DNA of 24,048 nucleotides, taken from NCBI GenBank assembly GCA_934511165.1, contig CAKSWA010000034.1, positions 1 to 24,048 of the forward strand, given 5' to 3'. Every line of letters begins with the position of its first letter. The first letter of the stretch is position 1. The DNA is from an uncultured Oscillospiraceae bacterium (GTDB lineage: Bacteria > Bacillota > Clostridia > Oscillospirales > Oscillospiraceae). The notes below the pieces were generated by a model, which ran no database searches, had not been told where the DNA came from, and worked only from the letters and a program-made list of their open reading frames with translations. Shown piece by piece: positions 15,660 through 22,362 of the stretch. The position numbers and the translations under genes were made by a program.

Positions 15660-15899
15660 TCAGTGCAGCAGATTCAGCACCAGCGTGAGAACGACGAACG
15701 CGAGCGCGACCCACTTGGTCATCTTCGCCAGAGTACCGTCGAGCGTTTTCGCCTTACCCTTGGAGAAGAAGGTCTCCGCACCGCCGGCGACAGCGCCGGA
15801 CAGGCCGGAACTCTTTCCAGACTGGAGCAGCACGACGACGATCAGGAAAATACCGGCGAGGAGCTGGATGATGGTGAAAGCAAGAACAAGACCGTTCAC
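15660..15899 (-). CDS. secG: SecG, preprotein translocase subunit
   Basis: This small protein of about 79 residues has two membrane helices (about 4-24 and 58-77). Between them is the SecG signature VVVLLQSGKSSGLSGAVAGG followed by ETFFSKGKAKTLDGTLAKMT. SecG assists SecYE and SecA in moving proteins across the membrane. The GTG at 15899 is the likely start, with AAAGGA 9 bases upstream. A TTG at 15908 is almost inside that ribosome site and is less likely. The gene stands alone between two terminators. The rnr and smpB genes that often follow secG in Firmicutes are absent here. Confidence 0.95.
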   Translation of the reverse strand: MNGLVLAFTIIQLLAGIFLIVVVLLQSGKSSGLSGAVAGGAETFFSKGKAKTLDGTLAKMTKWVALAFVVLTLVLNLLH

Positions 15900-15916
15900 G
15901 AAATTCAATCCTTTCT

Positions 15917-15945
15917 ATTATAAAAGAAAACTTTTTTGCGCTTAA
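15917..15945 (-). promoter_or_regulatory. Possible secG promoter
   Basis: A perfect TATAAT on the minus strand (15917-15922) lies 17 bases after a weak TTAAGC (15940-15945). The 5' region is AT-rich. Confidence 0.5.
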
Positions 15946-16006
15946 ATATGTTACCACAGCGAAAGCCAAAAAGCAAGCAATTTTTCATGCACTCCCGGCA
16001 AAACAG

Positions 16007-16044
16007 AAAAATCCGTATGCCGTATTCCGGGCATACGGATTTTT
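16007..16044 (-). terminator. Terminator of the GtrA operon
   Basis: A 15-bp perfect stem (16007-16021 with 16030-16044) with an 8-base loop lies directly after the gtrA stop. TTTTT on the minus strand is part of the stem base. Confidence 0.9.
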
Positions 16045-16045
16045 C

Positions 16046-16453
16046 TCAGTTATCCTTGTCCTGCCGGAAAACCCAGCGCTTCTGGATCTGATAGCTTGCG
16101 AGGAAGAGCACGCCGTCCACCGGGATCTTGATGACGGTTTCGAGCAGATTCGTTGCATGCGTGAGATTCTGCAGCACCGAAACGAGCACCGCCGATAGTC
16201 CCGCCTGTACAACGGCCAGCAGCGCATACCGCCAGATCGAGCGCCCCGCCGCGCCCTTGCTCTGAAAGACGAGCAGCCGGTTGAGCAAAAAATTTGTCAC
16301 GGCGGAAACGACGCGCGCACCGTAGGTCGCGCAAAGCTCGCGCGTGCCGTCCGGCAGGGAGACGAGAAGCACGGAGTTCAGCAGAGTGAAAAGGCCATAA
16401 TCCAGCAGAAAGCAGATGGCACTGCTGCCGGAAAAACGGAGAAACGATTTCAA
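16046..16453 (-). CDS. GtrA-family membrane protein
   Basis: The protein has about 135 residues and four membrane helices. It starts with a KSFLRFSGSSAICFLLDYGL stretch and carries the family's FLLNRLLVF and C-terminal SYQIQKRWVF segments. GtrA proteins are thought to flip polyprenyl-linked sugars across the membrane, usually with a GT2 enzyme such as the one encoded immediately upstream. I prefer a TTG start at 16453. AAAGGAG precedes it by 10 bases, overlapping the stop of the glycosyltransferase gene, and the resulting N-terminus is typical. An ATG at 16480 (144 residues) would overlap that gene by 20 bases and has no visible ribosome site. Confidence 0.88.
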   Translation of the reverse strand: MKSFLRFSGSSAICFLLDYGLFTLLNSVLLVSLPDGTRELCATYGARVVSAVTNFLLNRLLVFQSKGAAGRSIWRYALLAVVQAGLSAVLVSVLQNLTHATNLLETVIKIPVDGVLFLASYQIQKRWVFRQDKDN

Positions 16454-16460
16454 GGCGGTG

Positions 16461-17168
16461 TTACTCCTTTTGATCTCCATGGAAAATGTGGCGGAAAATG
16501 AGCTTGTAGATCCGCCAGGAGTCCTTCACGGTGTTGAAGTGGCTGGTCTGGTTTTCGTCGATGTACACGGTATCGATTACAACCTCGCCGACGCCGAGCC
16601 CTGCGCCTTTGAGCGAGAGAAGCATCTGCGTTTCGTATTCGTACCGCTCGCCGCCGATGGAGCACATCAGCGGCAGATGTTTCCGGGCAATGGCACGAAG
16701 ACCGGTCTGCGTATCGGTCACGCCGACGCCGCAGGCAAGCTTCATAAAGCTGCGCGTGATTTTGTTGCCGAGTTTGCTGCGCAGCGGCACCTGTTCGAGC
16801 GAGAAATCGCGCACGCCGAGCCAGAGCTTGTCCGGCTCGCGGCACATCGCCTCGGCGACGGCCATGGCGTCCTTGGGGCGGTGCTGGTTGTCGCCATCGA
16901 CGACGACAACGCCGTCAATGTCCGGGCGGTTTTCCACGCACCAGGCAAACGCCGTTTTCATTGCGCGGCCTTTGCCCTTGTTCACTTCGTGCCGCAGCAC
17001 CGTGACGCCGGGACGGGAGGCGGCCTCCGCAAAGGGCTGGAGATGCCCTTCGTGGCTGCCGTCATTGACGATGACAATATCGTCAAACCCTTCGGCCAGC
17101 AGGCCGTCCACGACCTGAATGAGCTTTTCGTCCGGCTCGTAAGAGGGGACGACAGCGGTGACTTTCAT
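16461..17168 (-). CDS. Family 2 glycosyltransferase (polyprenyl-phosphate sugar transferase type)
   Basis: This 235-residue GT-A fold enzyme has VVPSYEPDEKL at the N-terminus, VNDGS at about residue 34, the metal-binding region VVVDGDNQHRP (about 87-97), TDTQTGLR at 151-158 and RYEYETQML at 175-183. The last two motifs are typical of dolichyl/undecaprenyl-phosphate mannosyl- or glucosyltransferases, which load a nucleotide-activated sugar on a lipid carrier at the inner membrane face. It lacks membrane helices of its own; the adjacent GtrA protein could supply the membrane step. It lies 21 bases after the repeat-bearing membrane protein gene in the same operon. The sugar is unknown. Confidence 0.9.
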   Translation of the reverse strand: MKVTAVVPSYEPDEKLIQVVDGLLAEGFDDIVIVNDGSHEGHLQPFAEAASRPGVTVLRHEVNKGKGRAMKTAFAWCVENRPDIDGVVVVDGDNQHRPKDAMAVAEAMCREPDKLWLGVRDFSLEQVPLRSKLGNKITRSFMKLACGVGVTDTQTGLRAIARKHLPLMCSIGGERYEYETQMLLSLKGAGLGVGEVVIDTVYIDENQTSHFNTVKDSWRIYKLIFRHIFHGDQKE

Positions 17169-17189
17169 TTCGCTTTTACCCTGCCTTTA

Positions 17190-18782
17190 TCAGAGAGTTT
17201 CGTAGTTGCTGATGACAAAACCGGCGTCGGTCTGCAGGAAATAGATGCGCATGGTGGCATCGGCATAGTCGATGGCCTGGCCGTTGTGCGTGCAGTTGGC
17301 GTCATAGGTGACATCCACGCTGTAGCAGTTGTCCGCCCAGATCACAACGCCCGAAGCAGTGGTGTTGGAAACATCGATATTGCCGTAGGCAGTGTTCCAG
17401 ACGACGCCGTTGTAGGTGTCCTGCAAATCGGTGTAGGCCTGCGTGCCGGGCGTGAGATAGGCGAGCGCGGCATAGAGATTGCCCCAGGTACCGTTGTAGC
17501 CGTTCATATAATAGGTGAGATACGCTTTCACGAAGCTCACCGCGCGCGTGGTGTATTTATCGGCGTCCGCTCCGTCCAGACAGAGCATGAAATCGCCCTC
17601 GGCGGTTTTTGTGACACTGCATCCCTCGGGCGGCTCGGCGGTCAGCTCCGGCTCGATCAGGAGACCGTCCACCGTGTACGTCGTCCAGGAAACGGGGTTG
17701 ATGAGCTTATCCTTGAGCGGCTCGTAGGAGAAGTTGTTCTGCGTCTCGCCGGCGTACTCGCTGCCGAGCTCGATGCCGTTGCAGAAGACTTTGCTGCCGA
17801 CAGCCGCCTCGACCGAAGCGGACTTCGTTCCCTCCAGCTCCAGCTCCACATCGGATACTGCCCAGTTCACGTCGCTCCCGGAGAGCGTGATCTTGGCAAG
17901 TGCTTCGTCGCCGTCCTTGAGGACGTAGGCGGGCGCTTCATCGGTATAGTCGAGCGAGCGGAACGCCTGTACGCTCTCGCTGCCGAAGCGCTCTTCCATA
18001 TAGGCGCGCACGCGGTCGCGGCCGTCGATGTTTTCCGGGCGCTTCTCGTACCAGAGATTCGTCCAATCGTCAGCGGTATAGGAGGCAAGCCACGCTTCAA
18101 ATGCGCGCTGCGGCGCCTGCCGCACGGCCTCGGCGTGCTGCTTTTCCTGCAGTACAATGGCGTTCTGCTCGGCTTCGGCGGCCAATTCGGCATCCTTGTT
18201 TTTCTGGAAGCGCGCGAGCGCGATCCAGAGCACGATGAGTGCGGCGAGGAAGATGACCGCCACCACAAGAACATACGTCAGCAGTCCCCTGCGGAAGCCG
18301 CCCTTTTTCTTTTCGGGAACGGATTCCTCGTCCGCGACAGGGCGTTCGCGGCGGGGAGGTTTTTCCTCCTTTGCGGGGCGCTCGCGGCGGGCAGGCTTAT
18401 CCTCCGTAACGGGGCGCTCACGACGAGTGGGTTTATCCTCTGCGGCCGGACGCTCGCGGCGGACAGGCTTTTCCGCCGGCGCCGGGCGTTCGCGGCGCAC
18501 CGGCGTCTCTTTCTGCGCGGGGCGCGCTGCCTTCCGAATGGGCGCGGGCGCTTCAAAGCTCTCATCCGGGATGGGGGAGGGAGCTTCAAAGCTCTCCGCG
18601 GGGACCGGAGCGGCGGGCTCTTCCGGCAGCGTCCCCGCCGCGTGCGCAGTCACGCGCTCGGCGGTTTCCGGAATATCAAAGAGCAGCTCCTCCTCACGGA
18701 CGGAGGGAGTGCGCTCGGCGCGCGGCAGGCGCGCTTCGCTCTTCCGGCTCGTGCCGGATACAGGTTTTTCATGCTTTCCCAT
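17190..18782 (-). CDS. Hypothetical single-pass membrane protein with RRERP repeats
   Basis: I do not recognise this 530-residue protein. The N-terminal 160 residues are charged and proline-rich. They include a repeated ESFEAP unit and then five copies of a 12-residue repeat beginning RRERP (from about residues 96, 108, 120, 132 and 144). One membrane helix follows at about 164-188, then a short charged coiled stretch (KNKDAELAAEAEQNAIV) and a roughly 330-residue extracytoplasmic region with no motif I know. The tail resembles NTF2-like accessory folds in pattern only. The ATG at 18782 follows GAGGG and starts 8 bases after the upstream stop; a TTG at 18794 overlaps that gene. The operon context suggests an envelope role. 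Confidence 0.82.
   Translation of the reverse strand: MGKHEKPVSGTSRKSEARLPRAERTPSVREEELLFDIPETAERVTAHAAGTLPEEPAAPVPAESFEAPSPIPDESFEAPAPIRKAARPAQKETPVRRERPAPAEKPVRRERPAAEDKPTRRERPVTEDKPARRERPAKEEKPPRRERPVADEESVPEKKKGGFRRGLLTYVLVVAVIFLAALIVLWIALARFQKNKDAELAAEAEQNAIVLQEKQHAEAVRQAPQRAFEAWLASYTADDWTNLWYEKRPENIDGRDRVRAYMEERFGSESVQAFRSLDYTDEAPAYVLKDGDEALAKITLSGSDVNWAVSDVELELEGTKSASVEAAVGSKVFCNGIELGSEYAGETQNNFSYEPLKDKLINPVSWTTYTVDGLLIEPELTAEPPEGCSVTKTAEGDFMLCLDGADADKYTTRAVSFVKAYLTYYMNGYNGTWGNLYAALAYLTPGTQAYTDLQDTYNGVVWNTAYGNIDVSNTTASGVVIWADNCYSVDVTYDANCTHNGQAIDYADATMRIYFLQTDAGFVISNYETL
18325..18500 (-). repeat. 36-bp coding repeats encoding RRERP units
   Basis: Five imperfect tandem units of about 36 bases within the membrane-protein gene encode RRERP plus seven variable residues such as AAEDKPT, VTEDKPA and AKEEKPP. 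The units have diverged, so this is an old expansion. The product is a basic, disordered cytoplasmic tail. Confidence 0.85.
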
Positions 18783-18790
18783 AGCTGCCC

Positions 18791-19867
18791 TCAATTCAAA
18801 ATGAGAATGGCGGTGGACATCTGGCGCATGCCGATGATGTTCGAGCCGCGGGTGATCTGCTCACCGTTGTAGTACATGAGCGAGGACGAGCCGCCGTCGA
18901 GGTTCGCTGCGTTGACCGCGCCGCGGTCATACATAATCTTGGCGATATCGTCGTACGTCGCGCCCATGCTGTCGGGCTTGCGGCCCTCGATGACCATCAG
19001 AAGGATGGTGCCGTCCGCACACTGGCCGATGCAGGTGCGCGGGTTCATGCCGCCGCCGAGATTCGTCTGCAGCTCGCCGTCCTTCACGAGCACCGGGCCG
19101 GGGGAGAAGCTGACCGCGCTCATCAGCCCGAGATCGAGCGCCTGCTGGCCGGACATGTCTCCGACGTGGAGGATATGATCCGCGTCAAAGCCGATAACAT
19201 TGAGATACCATGTGCCGGGATTGCCATAGGCGATGGCGCCGTCGCGCATGACGAGACCGTCGGGGATGCCGCCGTTGCCGCCTCCGCCCGGATCGTAGAA
19301 GCCGCCGGCGTTCGTGCCGCCGATGGCGTTATACTTATCGATAAACTCGTAAAGATACAGTCCGTGATAGTTCGCGCCGTAAGCGTCCAGCGTGCCGACA
19401 ACGACCTTTGACGGATCGCGGATGATCATGAGCTTGCCCTTAAAGGTCGAGCCCTTGATGTCTACGACCTCAAGCCACTCGCCGCTCTCGCCGGTGTTCT
19501 CTGACGGGTCGGCCACGACGACCTGTCCCGCGTTGGTGTTTTCGTCTTCCACGGTGCGGCCGTCCTCGTAGGGAAGCTCGACAAAATTGTCGTCCGGCGC
19601 CGGTTCATCGTCCGTGGAGGTGCTGACGGGGTGCAGTATCGCGTCCACCTGCGCGTCGGAAAGATAGATGTGCGGCAGGAATTTCAGCGCGCTCGTCTCG
19701 TTGACAGACAGCACGAAAAGCCGCTCCGCTTCCGTGGAGGGGCCGTGGATCAGCACGCCCATCACGCCCAGAAGAAAAACGGCAAACAGCAGTATGGTGA
19801 CCAGCAGGATCAGCAGAATGCGCCCGACGACGCGGAAGATCCCACCGGCTGCGCTGCGTTCACGCAT
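18791..19867 (-). CDS. Phosphodiester glycosidase (NAGPA-domain) family exported protein
   Basis: This 358-residue protein has an N-terminal membrane anchor (about residues 12-40), an acidic linker (about 80-130) and a C-terminal NAGPA/DUF2233 domain. Domain features are GGTNAGGFYDPGG at 183-195, a conserved RTCIGQ at 277-282 and NLDGGSSS at 322-329. The family is named after the human enzyme that uncovers GlcNAc-1-phosphate phosphodiesters. Bacterial members are envelope proteins thought to act on sugar phosphodiesters or related polymers. It is the first gene of an operon with a repeat-bearing membrane protein, a GT2 enzyme and GtrA, which fits surface glycan modification. GAGGA lies 7 bases before the ATG. 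Confidence 0.9.
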   Translation of the reverse strand: MRERSAAGGIFRVVGRILLILLVTILLFAVFLLGVMGVLIHGPSTEAERLFVLSVNETSALKFLPHIYLSDAQVDAILHPVSTSTDDEPAPDDNFVELPYEDGRTVEDENTNAGQVVVADPSENTGESGEWLEVVDIKGSTFKGKLMIIRDPSKVVVGTLDAYGANYHGLYLYEFIDKYNAIGGTNAGGFYDPGGGGNGGIPDGLVMRDGAIAYGNPGTWYLNVIGFDADHILHVGDMSGQQALDLGLMSAVSFSPGPVLVKDGELQTNLGGGMNPRTCIGQCADGTILLMVIEGRKPDSMGATYDDIAKIMYDRGAVNAANLDGGSSSLMYYNGEQITRGSNIIGMRQMSTAILILN

Positions 19868-19908
19868 GGTTTCATCCTCGCTCTCAGTAGTAATAAAGAT
19901 ACCAAATT

Positions 19909-19938
19909 AGTATACACCAGAAAGCCGCCTTTTGACAA
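19909..19938 (-). promoter_or_regulatory. Promoter of the NAGPA-GT2-GtrA operon
   Basis: On the minus strand TTGTCA (19933-19938, five of six) and TATACT (19909-19914) are 18 bases apart, about 42 bases before the start codon. Its -35 overlaps the -35 of a plus-strand promoter. Confidence 0.75.
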
Positions 19939-19959
19939 GTTCCTTAACACAATTATAAT
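19932..19959 (+). promoter_or_regulatory. Divergent plus-strand promoter
   Basis: A perfect TTGACA (19932-19937) and a perfect TATAAT (19954-19959) are 16 bases apart. It points toward the decayed PadR gene 137 bases downstream. No intact gene starts directly after it. Confidence 0.65.
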
Positions 19960-20054
19960 CAACGACTTCCAAACATATAGACGAAAAAGCCGCCCCTCCG
20001 GTTCTCTGAAACGGCAAACTCACGCTTTTTTGCAGCGGCTATTGAGAAAACACA

Positions 20055-20075
20055 ATACTTCGCGATATGAAGTAT
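20055..20075. promoter_or_regulatory. PadR-type operator inverted repeat
   Basis: ATACTTC and GAAGTAT form a perfect 7+7 inverted repeat with a 7-base centre, 20 bases before the PadR gene start. Small PadR repressors commonly bind such ATACT/AGTAT-type sites in front of their own genes. The site is intact although the gene is not. Confidence 0.65.
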
Positions 20076-20095
20076 AACACGAAGGGTGGTATAGC

Positions 20096-20416
20096 ATGGA
20101 TGTTCAGTTGAAGCGGGGACTTCTGGATGTCTGCGTTCTGGCGGCGATCCGAAGCGAGGATTCCTACGGCTATAAGATCATAAAGGACATGAAGCCGTAG
20201 ATCGAGCTTTCCGAATCGACTTTGTATACCATTCTGAAACGTCTGGAAGCAGCGGATATGCTGACGGTCCGCACCGCGGAGCACGGCGGCCGGCTTCGGA
20301 AGTATTACCATATCACCGAAGAGGGAAGAAAGCGGATCGGGGAGTTCCAGGTTGAATGGAAGGAAATTTTGGCGATTTATCAATTTGTGACCAGGGAGGA
20401 TCACGGCAATGAATAA
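20096..20416 (+). pseudogene. PadR-family transcriptional regulator, interrupted by an in-frame TAG
   Basis: Read through, the frame encodes a complete small PadR regulator of about 106 residues. It has LKRGLLDVCVLAAI, SYGYKIIKDMKP, then SESTLYTILKRLE in the recognition helix, GGRLRKYYHITEEG in the wing, and a C-terminal helix. Codon 35 (20198-20200) is TAG, where relatives usually have a tyrosine in the P-Y-I-E segment. A single base change from TAC or TAT explains it. GGGTGG precedes the ATG. The stop overlaps the ATG of the following DUF1700 gene, the normal arrangement for this pair. Unless the amber codon is suppressed, only the first half of the DNA-binding domain is made. Confidence 0.85.
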
Positions 20417-20838
20417 GCAGGAATTTCTTGCCGGGCTGCGGAAAGGTTTATCCGGCCTGCCCAGACCGATATGGAGGAGTGTTTGACGTTTTATGCCGAA
20501 ATGCTCGATGATCGGATAGAGGAAGGGCTTTCGGAGGAGGAAGCGGTTGCGGCGGCAGGCGCTGAGGAAGAGATCGTCCGGCAGACGGTGGACGAGACGC
20601 CTCTTGCCAAAATTGCCAAAGAAAGAGTACGCCCGAAAAGACATCTGAAAGCGTGGGAGATCGTGCTTTTGGCGCTGGGCTCACCGGTATGGCTTTCGCT
20701 TGGAATTGCCGCGGCGGCTGTGATCCTTGCGGTTTACGTTTCCCTGTGGGCTGTGATCGTTTCTCTGTGGGCGGTTTTTGGGGCGCTCGCTGTTTGCGCG
20801 CTCGTCAGCTTACCGGCCTGCGCTGTTTTTGCCTTAGC
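20409..20838 (+). pseudogene. DUF1700-type membrane protein, frameshifted and truncated
   Basis: The frame opens MNKQEFLAGLRKGLSGLP and then breaks. One base is missing near 20460-20462, and the sequence resumes in another frame as QTDMEECLTFYAEMLDDRIE, then EEEAVAAAGAEEEIVRQ. This is the N-terminal pattern of DUF1700 proteins, the usual partners of PadR regulators. Hydrophobic membrane segments follow (about 20670-20830). The 3' part is lost where an IS3-family remnant begins. It overlaps the PadR stop by 8 bases. Without the frameshift a roughly 190-residue membrane protein would be expected. It is now nonfunctional on three counts: no intact regulator, the frameshift, and the lost C-terminus. 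Confidence 0.8.
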
Positions 20839-21260
20839 TTTTGAACTACCTGCGTTTTCTGCGCTGGCGTCGCTCGTCTTCCAAAACCAAGGCTTGCAAG
20901 TTTTTTAGGTAGTCATTCTCCGCACGCAACCGCTGGACTTCTGCCAGCAGATCTTCTTCTACCTGCTTCGGCAACTGCTTTGGCGGACTCCCCTTACTGC
21001 TGCGGCCGCGCCGTTCAATGGCTAACCCTTCCGGACCTTCTTCCAAATAAATGCGTTCCCAGCGCTCTATAATTTTATGGTCGTTAATTCCAAATTCCTG
21101 CATCGCTGCATAGATACTCAGATGTTCTTTTTTCATGGTTTTTACAACCATTCTCTTGAACTCTGGCGTATATCGTTTGTTTGGTACTCCTTTTGGCATA
21201 GCAAAACACCCCACTTCTTAGTTAGTATATCATACTGTCTAACAAATGGGGTGCAGTTCA
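20830..21260 (-). mobile_element. Truncated IS3-family (IS150-like) insertion sequence
   Basis: The right boundary is a terminal repeat reading inward as TGAACTGCACCCCATTTGTT (complement of 21260 downward), a form typical of IS150-type elements beginning TG and rich in CACCCC. orfA is complete. Only about ten codons of orfB (VVQKLRQK in the -1 frame) remain before the element stops near 20830-20840. The other terminal repeat and the DDE catalytic domain are absent, so the copy cannot move by itself. Confidence 0.8.
20846..21199 (-). CDS. IS3-family transposase OrfA (helix-turn-helix protein)
   Basis: The protein has about 117 residues and begins MPKGVPNKRYTPEFKRMVVK, the common start of IS150-type OrfA. 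It has a helix-turn-helix (HLSIYAAMQEFGINDHKIIERWERIYLEEG) and a C-terminal leucine-zipper-like helix (VQRLRAENDYLKNLQALVLED), as usual for OrfA, which contributes DNA binding and dimerisation to the OrfAB transposase. A longer GTG start at 21214 is less likely; GGGGTG lies upstream of the ATG at 21199. The stop is TAG. OrfB, with the catalytic residues, is missing, so this is an inactive relic. Confidence 0.88.
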   Translation of the reverse strand: MPKGVPNKRYTPEFKRMVVKTMKKEHLSIYAAMQEFGINDHKIIERWERIYLEEGPEGLAIERRGRSSKGSPPKQLPKQVEEDLLAEVQRLRAENDYLKNLQALVLEDERRQRRKRR

Positions 21261-21385
21261 CTTTCCGTTGGCGTGAGGGATTATTTATATTGTATATTGG
21301 GGGTAAGCTCGTTCTTGCGGATCGCTTGCTATGGCGTTTTGTGCATGCCATACTTGAATCAACCGACGCTAAAGGAGCATAGACC

Positions 21386-22000
21386 ATGGTCGATAAAAGA
21401 TATTATGAAAAACTCGGCGGCTTCGCTTACCTCTTGGGCGAACTGAGAAAGAAGATCGGCAAAGAACAGACGGAGGTTCTGGTCAGCGACGCAGCAGACC
21501 TTTGCAACGAATTATGCGGGAAATATAAGGGGCTTTCCCAAAAGGAGAAAGTGCATACTGAACGGATGTTTTTCCCGCGAGCCGCTATATATCTGCAAAT
21601 GATTCGATATATCACACAGGAAGAAGCCATAGGCCTGATCGAAGAATCTGTGAGAATCGGCGTGGAGCCCGACCGGAAACGGCTGCATGCGGTGACGAAG
21701 ATCCCGTTTATCCGGCCTCTTTTCTTTAAAATCTTCCCCCGGATGATCGATACCATGTTCAATGGCGAAGCAGGCTTCAAAGCGGCAGAGTTTGAATCCG
21801 ACAGCGGGCATTACCGGGTCGATGTTCTGCAATGCCCCTATGCGAAGTATTGTGAATTGCTGGGCTGCAAAGAGCTGACAGCTACTTTCTGCCTGAGCGA
21901 TGACCGCGTCTACGGAAATATGTGCGGCATCGTCTTTGAGCGGCAAGGTACGATAGGACGGGGCAGTGATAAATGTGATTTTGCCTTTACCATGGATTAA
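21386..22000 (+). CDS. L-2-amino-thiazoline-4-carboxylic acid hydrolase family protein
   Basis: The 204-residue protein has a helical N-terminal part and a C-terminal domain with CPYAKYCELLGC, ATFCLSDDRVYG, and FERQGTIGRGSDKCDFAF. This cysteine-containing pattern is typical of the ATC hydrolase family. The founding Pseudomonas enzyme opens the thiazoline ring of 2-amino-thiazoline-4-carboxylate on the way to cysteine. Clostridial homologues are numerous, often beside regulators, and their real substrates are largely unknown. AAAGGAG lies 8 bases before the ATG. The gene is intact although its neighbours are decayed. Its codons are visibly richer in A and T than the core genes, consistent with acquisition, though I did not compute this. 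Confidence 0.85.
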   Translation: MVDKRYYEKLGGFAYLLGELRKKIGKEQTEVLVSDAADLCNELCGKYKGLSQKEKVHTERMFFPRAAIYLQMIRYITQEEAIGLIEESVRIGVEPDRKRLHAVTKIPFIRPLFFKIFPRMIDTMFNGEAGFKAAEFESDSGHYRVDVLQCPYAKYCELLGCKELTATFCLSDDRVYGNMCGIVFERQGTIGRGSDKCDFAFTMD

Positions 22001-22102
22001 CGGCGGGTGAATACATATATATTTATATTCATAATCCCTGTTTGCCGGCCTGGTTTGCTTCGTTCGTTTTCTAATCGACGCCTGACCAATCTCGCAGCAA
22101 TA

Positions 22103-22134
22103 AAAAATCCGCCGCAGAAAAGCGGCGGATTTTT
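22103..22134 (+). terminator. Terminator downstream of the ATC-hydrolase gene
   Basis: A 13-bp perfect stem (22103-22115 with 22122-22134) with a 6-base A-rich loop ends in TTTTT. It lies about 100 bases after the stop, and its flanking A run could also serve the other strand. Confidence 0.88.
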
Positions 22135-22305
22135 CAAATTAAGGTGGAGGCATCCAGATCATTCGGCGGCTGCACACCGGATGTTCTGTATGATGCTATT
22201 ATAACCGGAGAAGAAATCAAAGAGTGAACATTCCATGAACAAATTCCGGGGAAAATGTAAACAAATTGGAACGATGGCGCAGATTCCGCACAAAAAATAA
22301 AAGCA

Positions 22306-22335
22306 TAGTCACAATAGATTCAAATGTGTTATACT
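22306..22335 (+). promoter_or_regulatory. Probable truA promoter
   Basis: TATACT at 22330-22335 follows TAGTCA (22306-22311, four of six) by 18 bases. The truA ribosome site AGGGGG lies about 15 bases further on. Confidence 0.5.
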
Positions 22336-22362
22336 TGCCCTGAGAAAAAGGGGGACTGCCCG

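Larger units (their letters stand above)
22001..22362. other. Intergenic region with terminator and truA promoter
   Basis: This roughly 360-base stretch holds the terminator at 22103-22134 and the promoter-like sequence at 22306-22335. Between them I see only short open frames without ribosome sites or recognisable peptides. It is AT-rich compared with the flanking genes. Confidence 0.6.

Noticed and set aside
18325..18500. CRISPR-like array
   Set aside because: The 36-base periodicity is in frame, encodes RRERP units and has no separate repeat-spacer structure.
16416..18872. An 818-codon open frame on the plus strand
   Set aside because: It is antisense to the GtrA, GT2 and repeat-protein genes, has low-complexity residues, no family motifs and crosses gene boundaries; high GC at third positions keeps the frame open.
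20198..20200. The PadR amber codon as a recoded sense codon
   Set aside because: TAG is used as an ordinary stop by the IS orfA here, and the neighbouring DUF1700 gene is also broken, so decay is simpler.
21261..21385. The missing 3' end of the DUF1700 gene on the far side of the IS remnant
   Set aside because: Neither open frame in this stretch has a recognisable continuation of the membrane protein, and without the second IS end the element does not simply split the gene.
22144..22227. A possible 27-codon GTG-started peptide
   Set aside because: It starts within the flank of a terminator, has only a weak ribosome site and matches no family I recognise.
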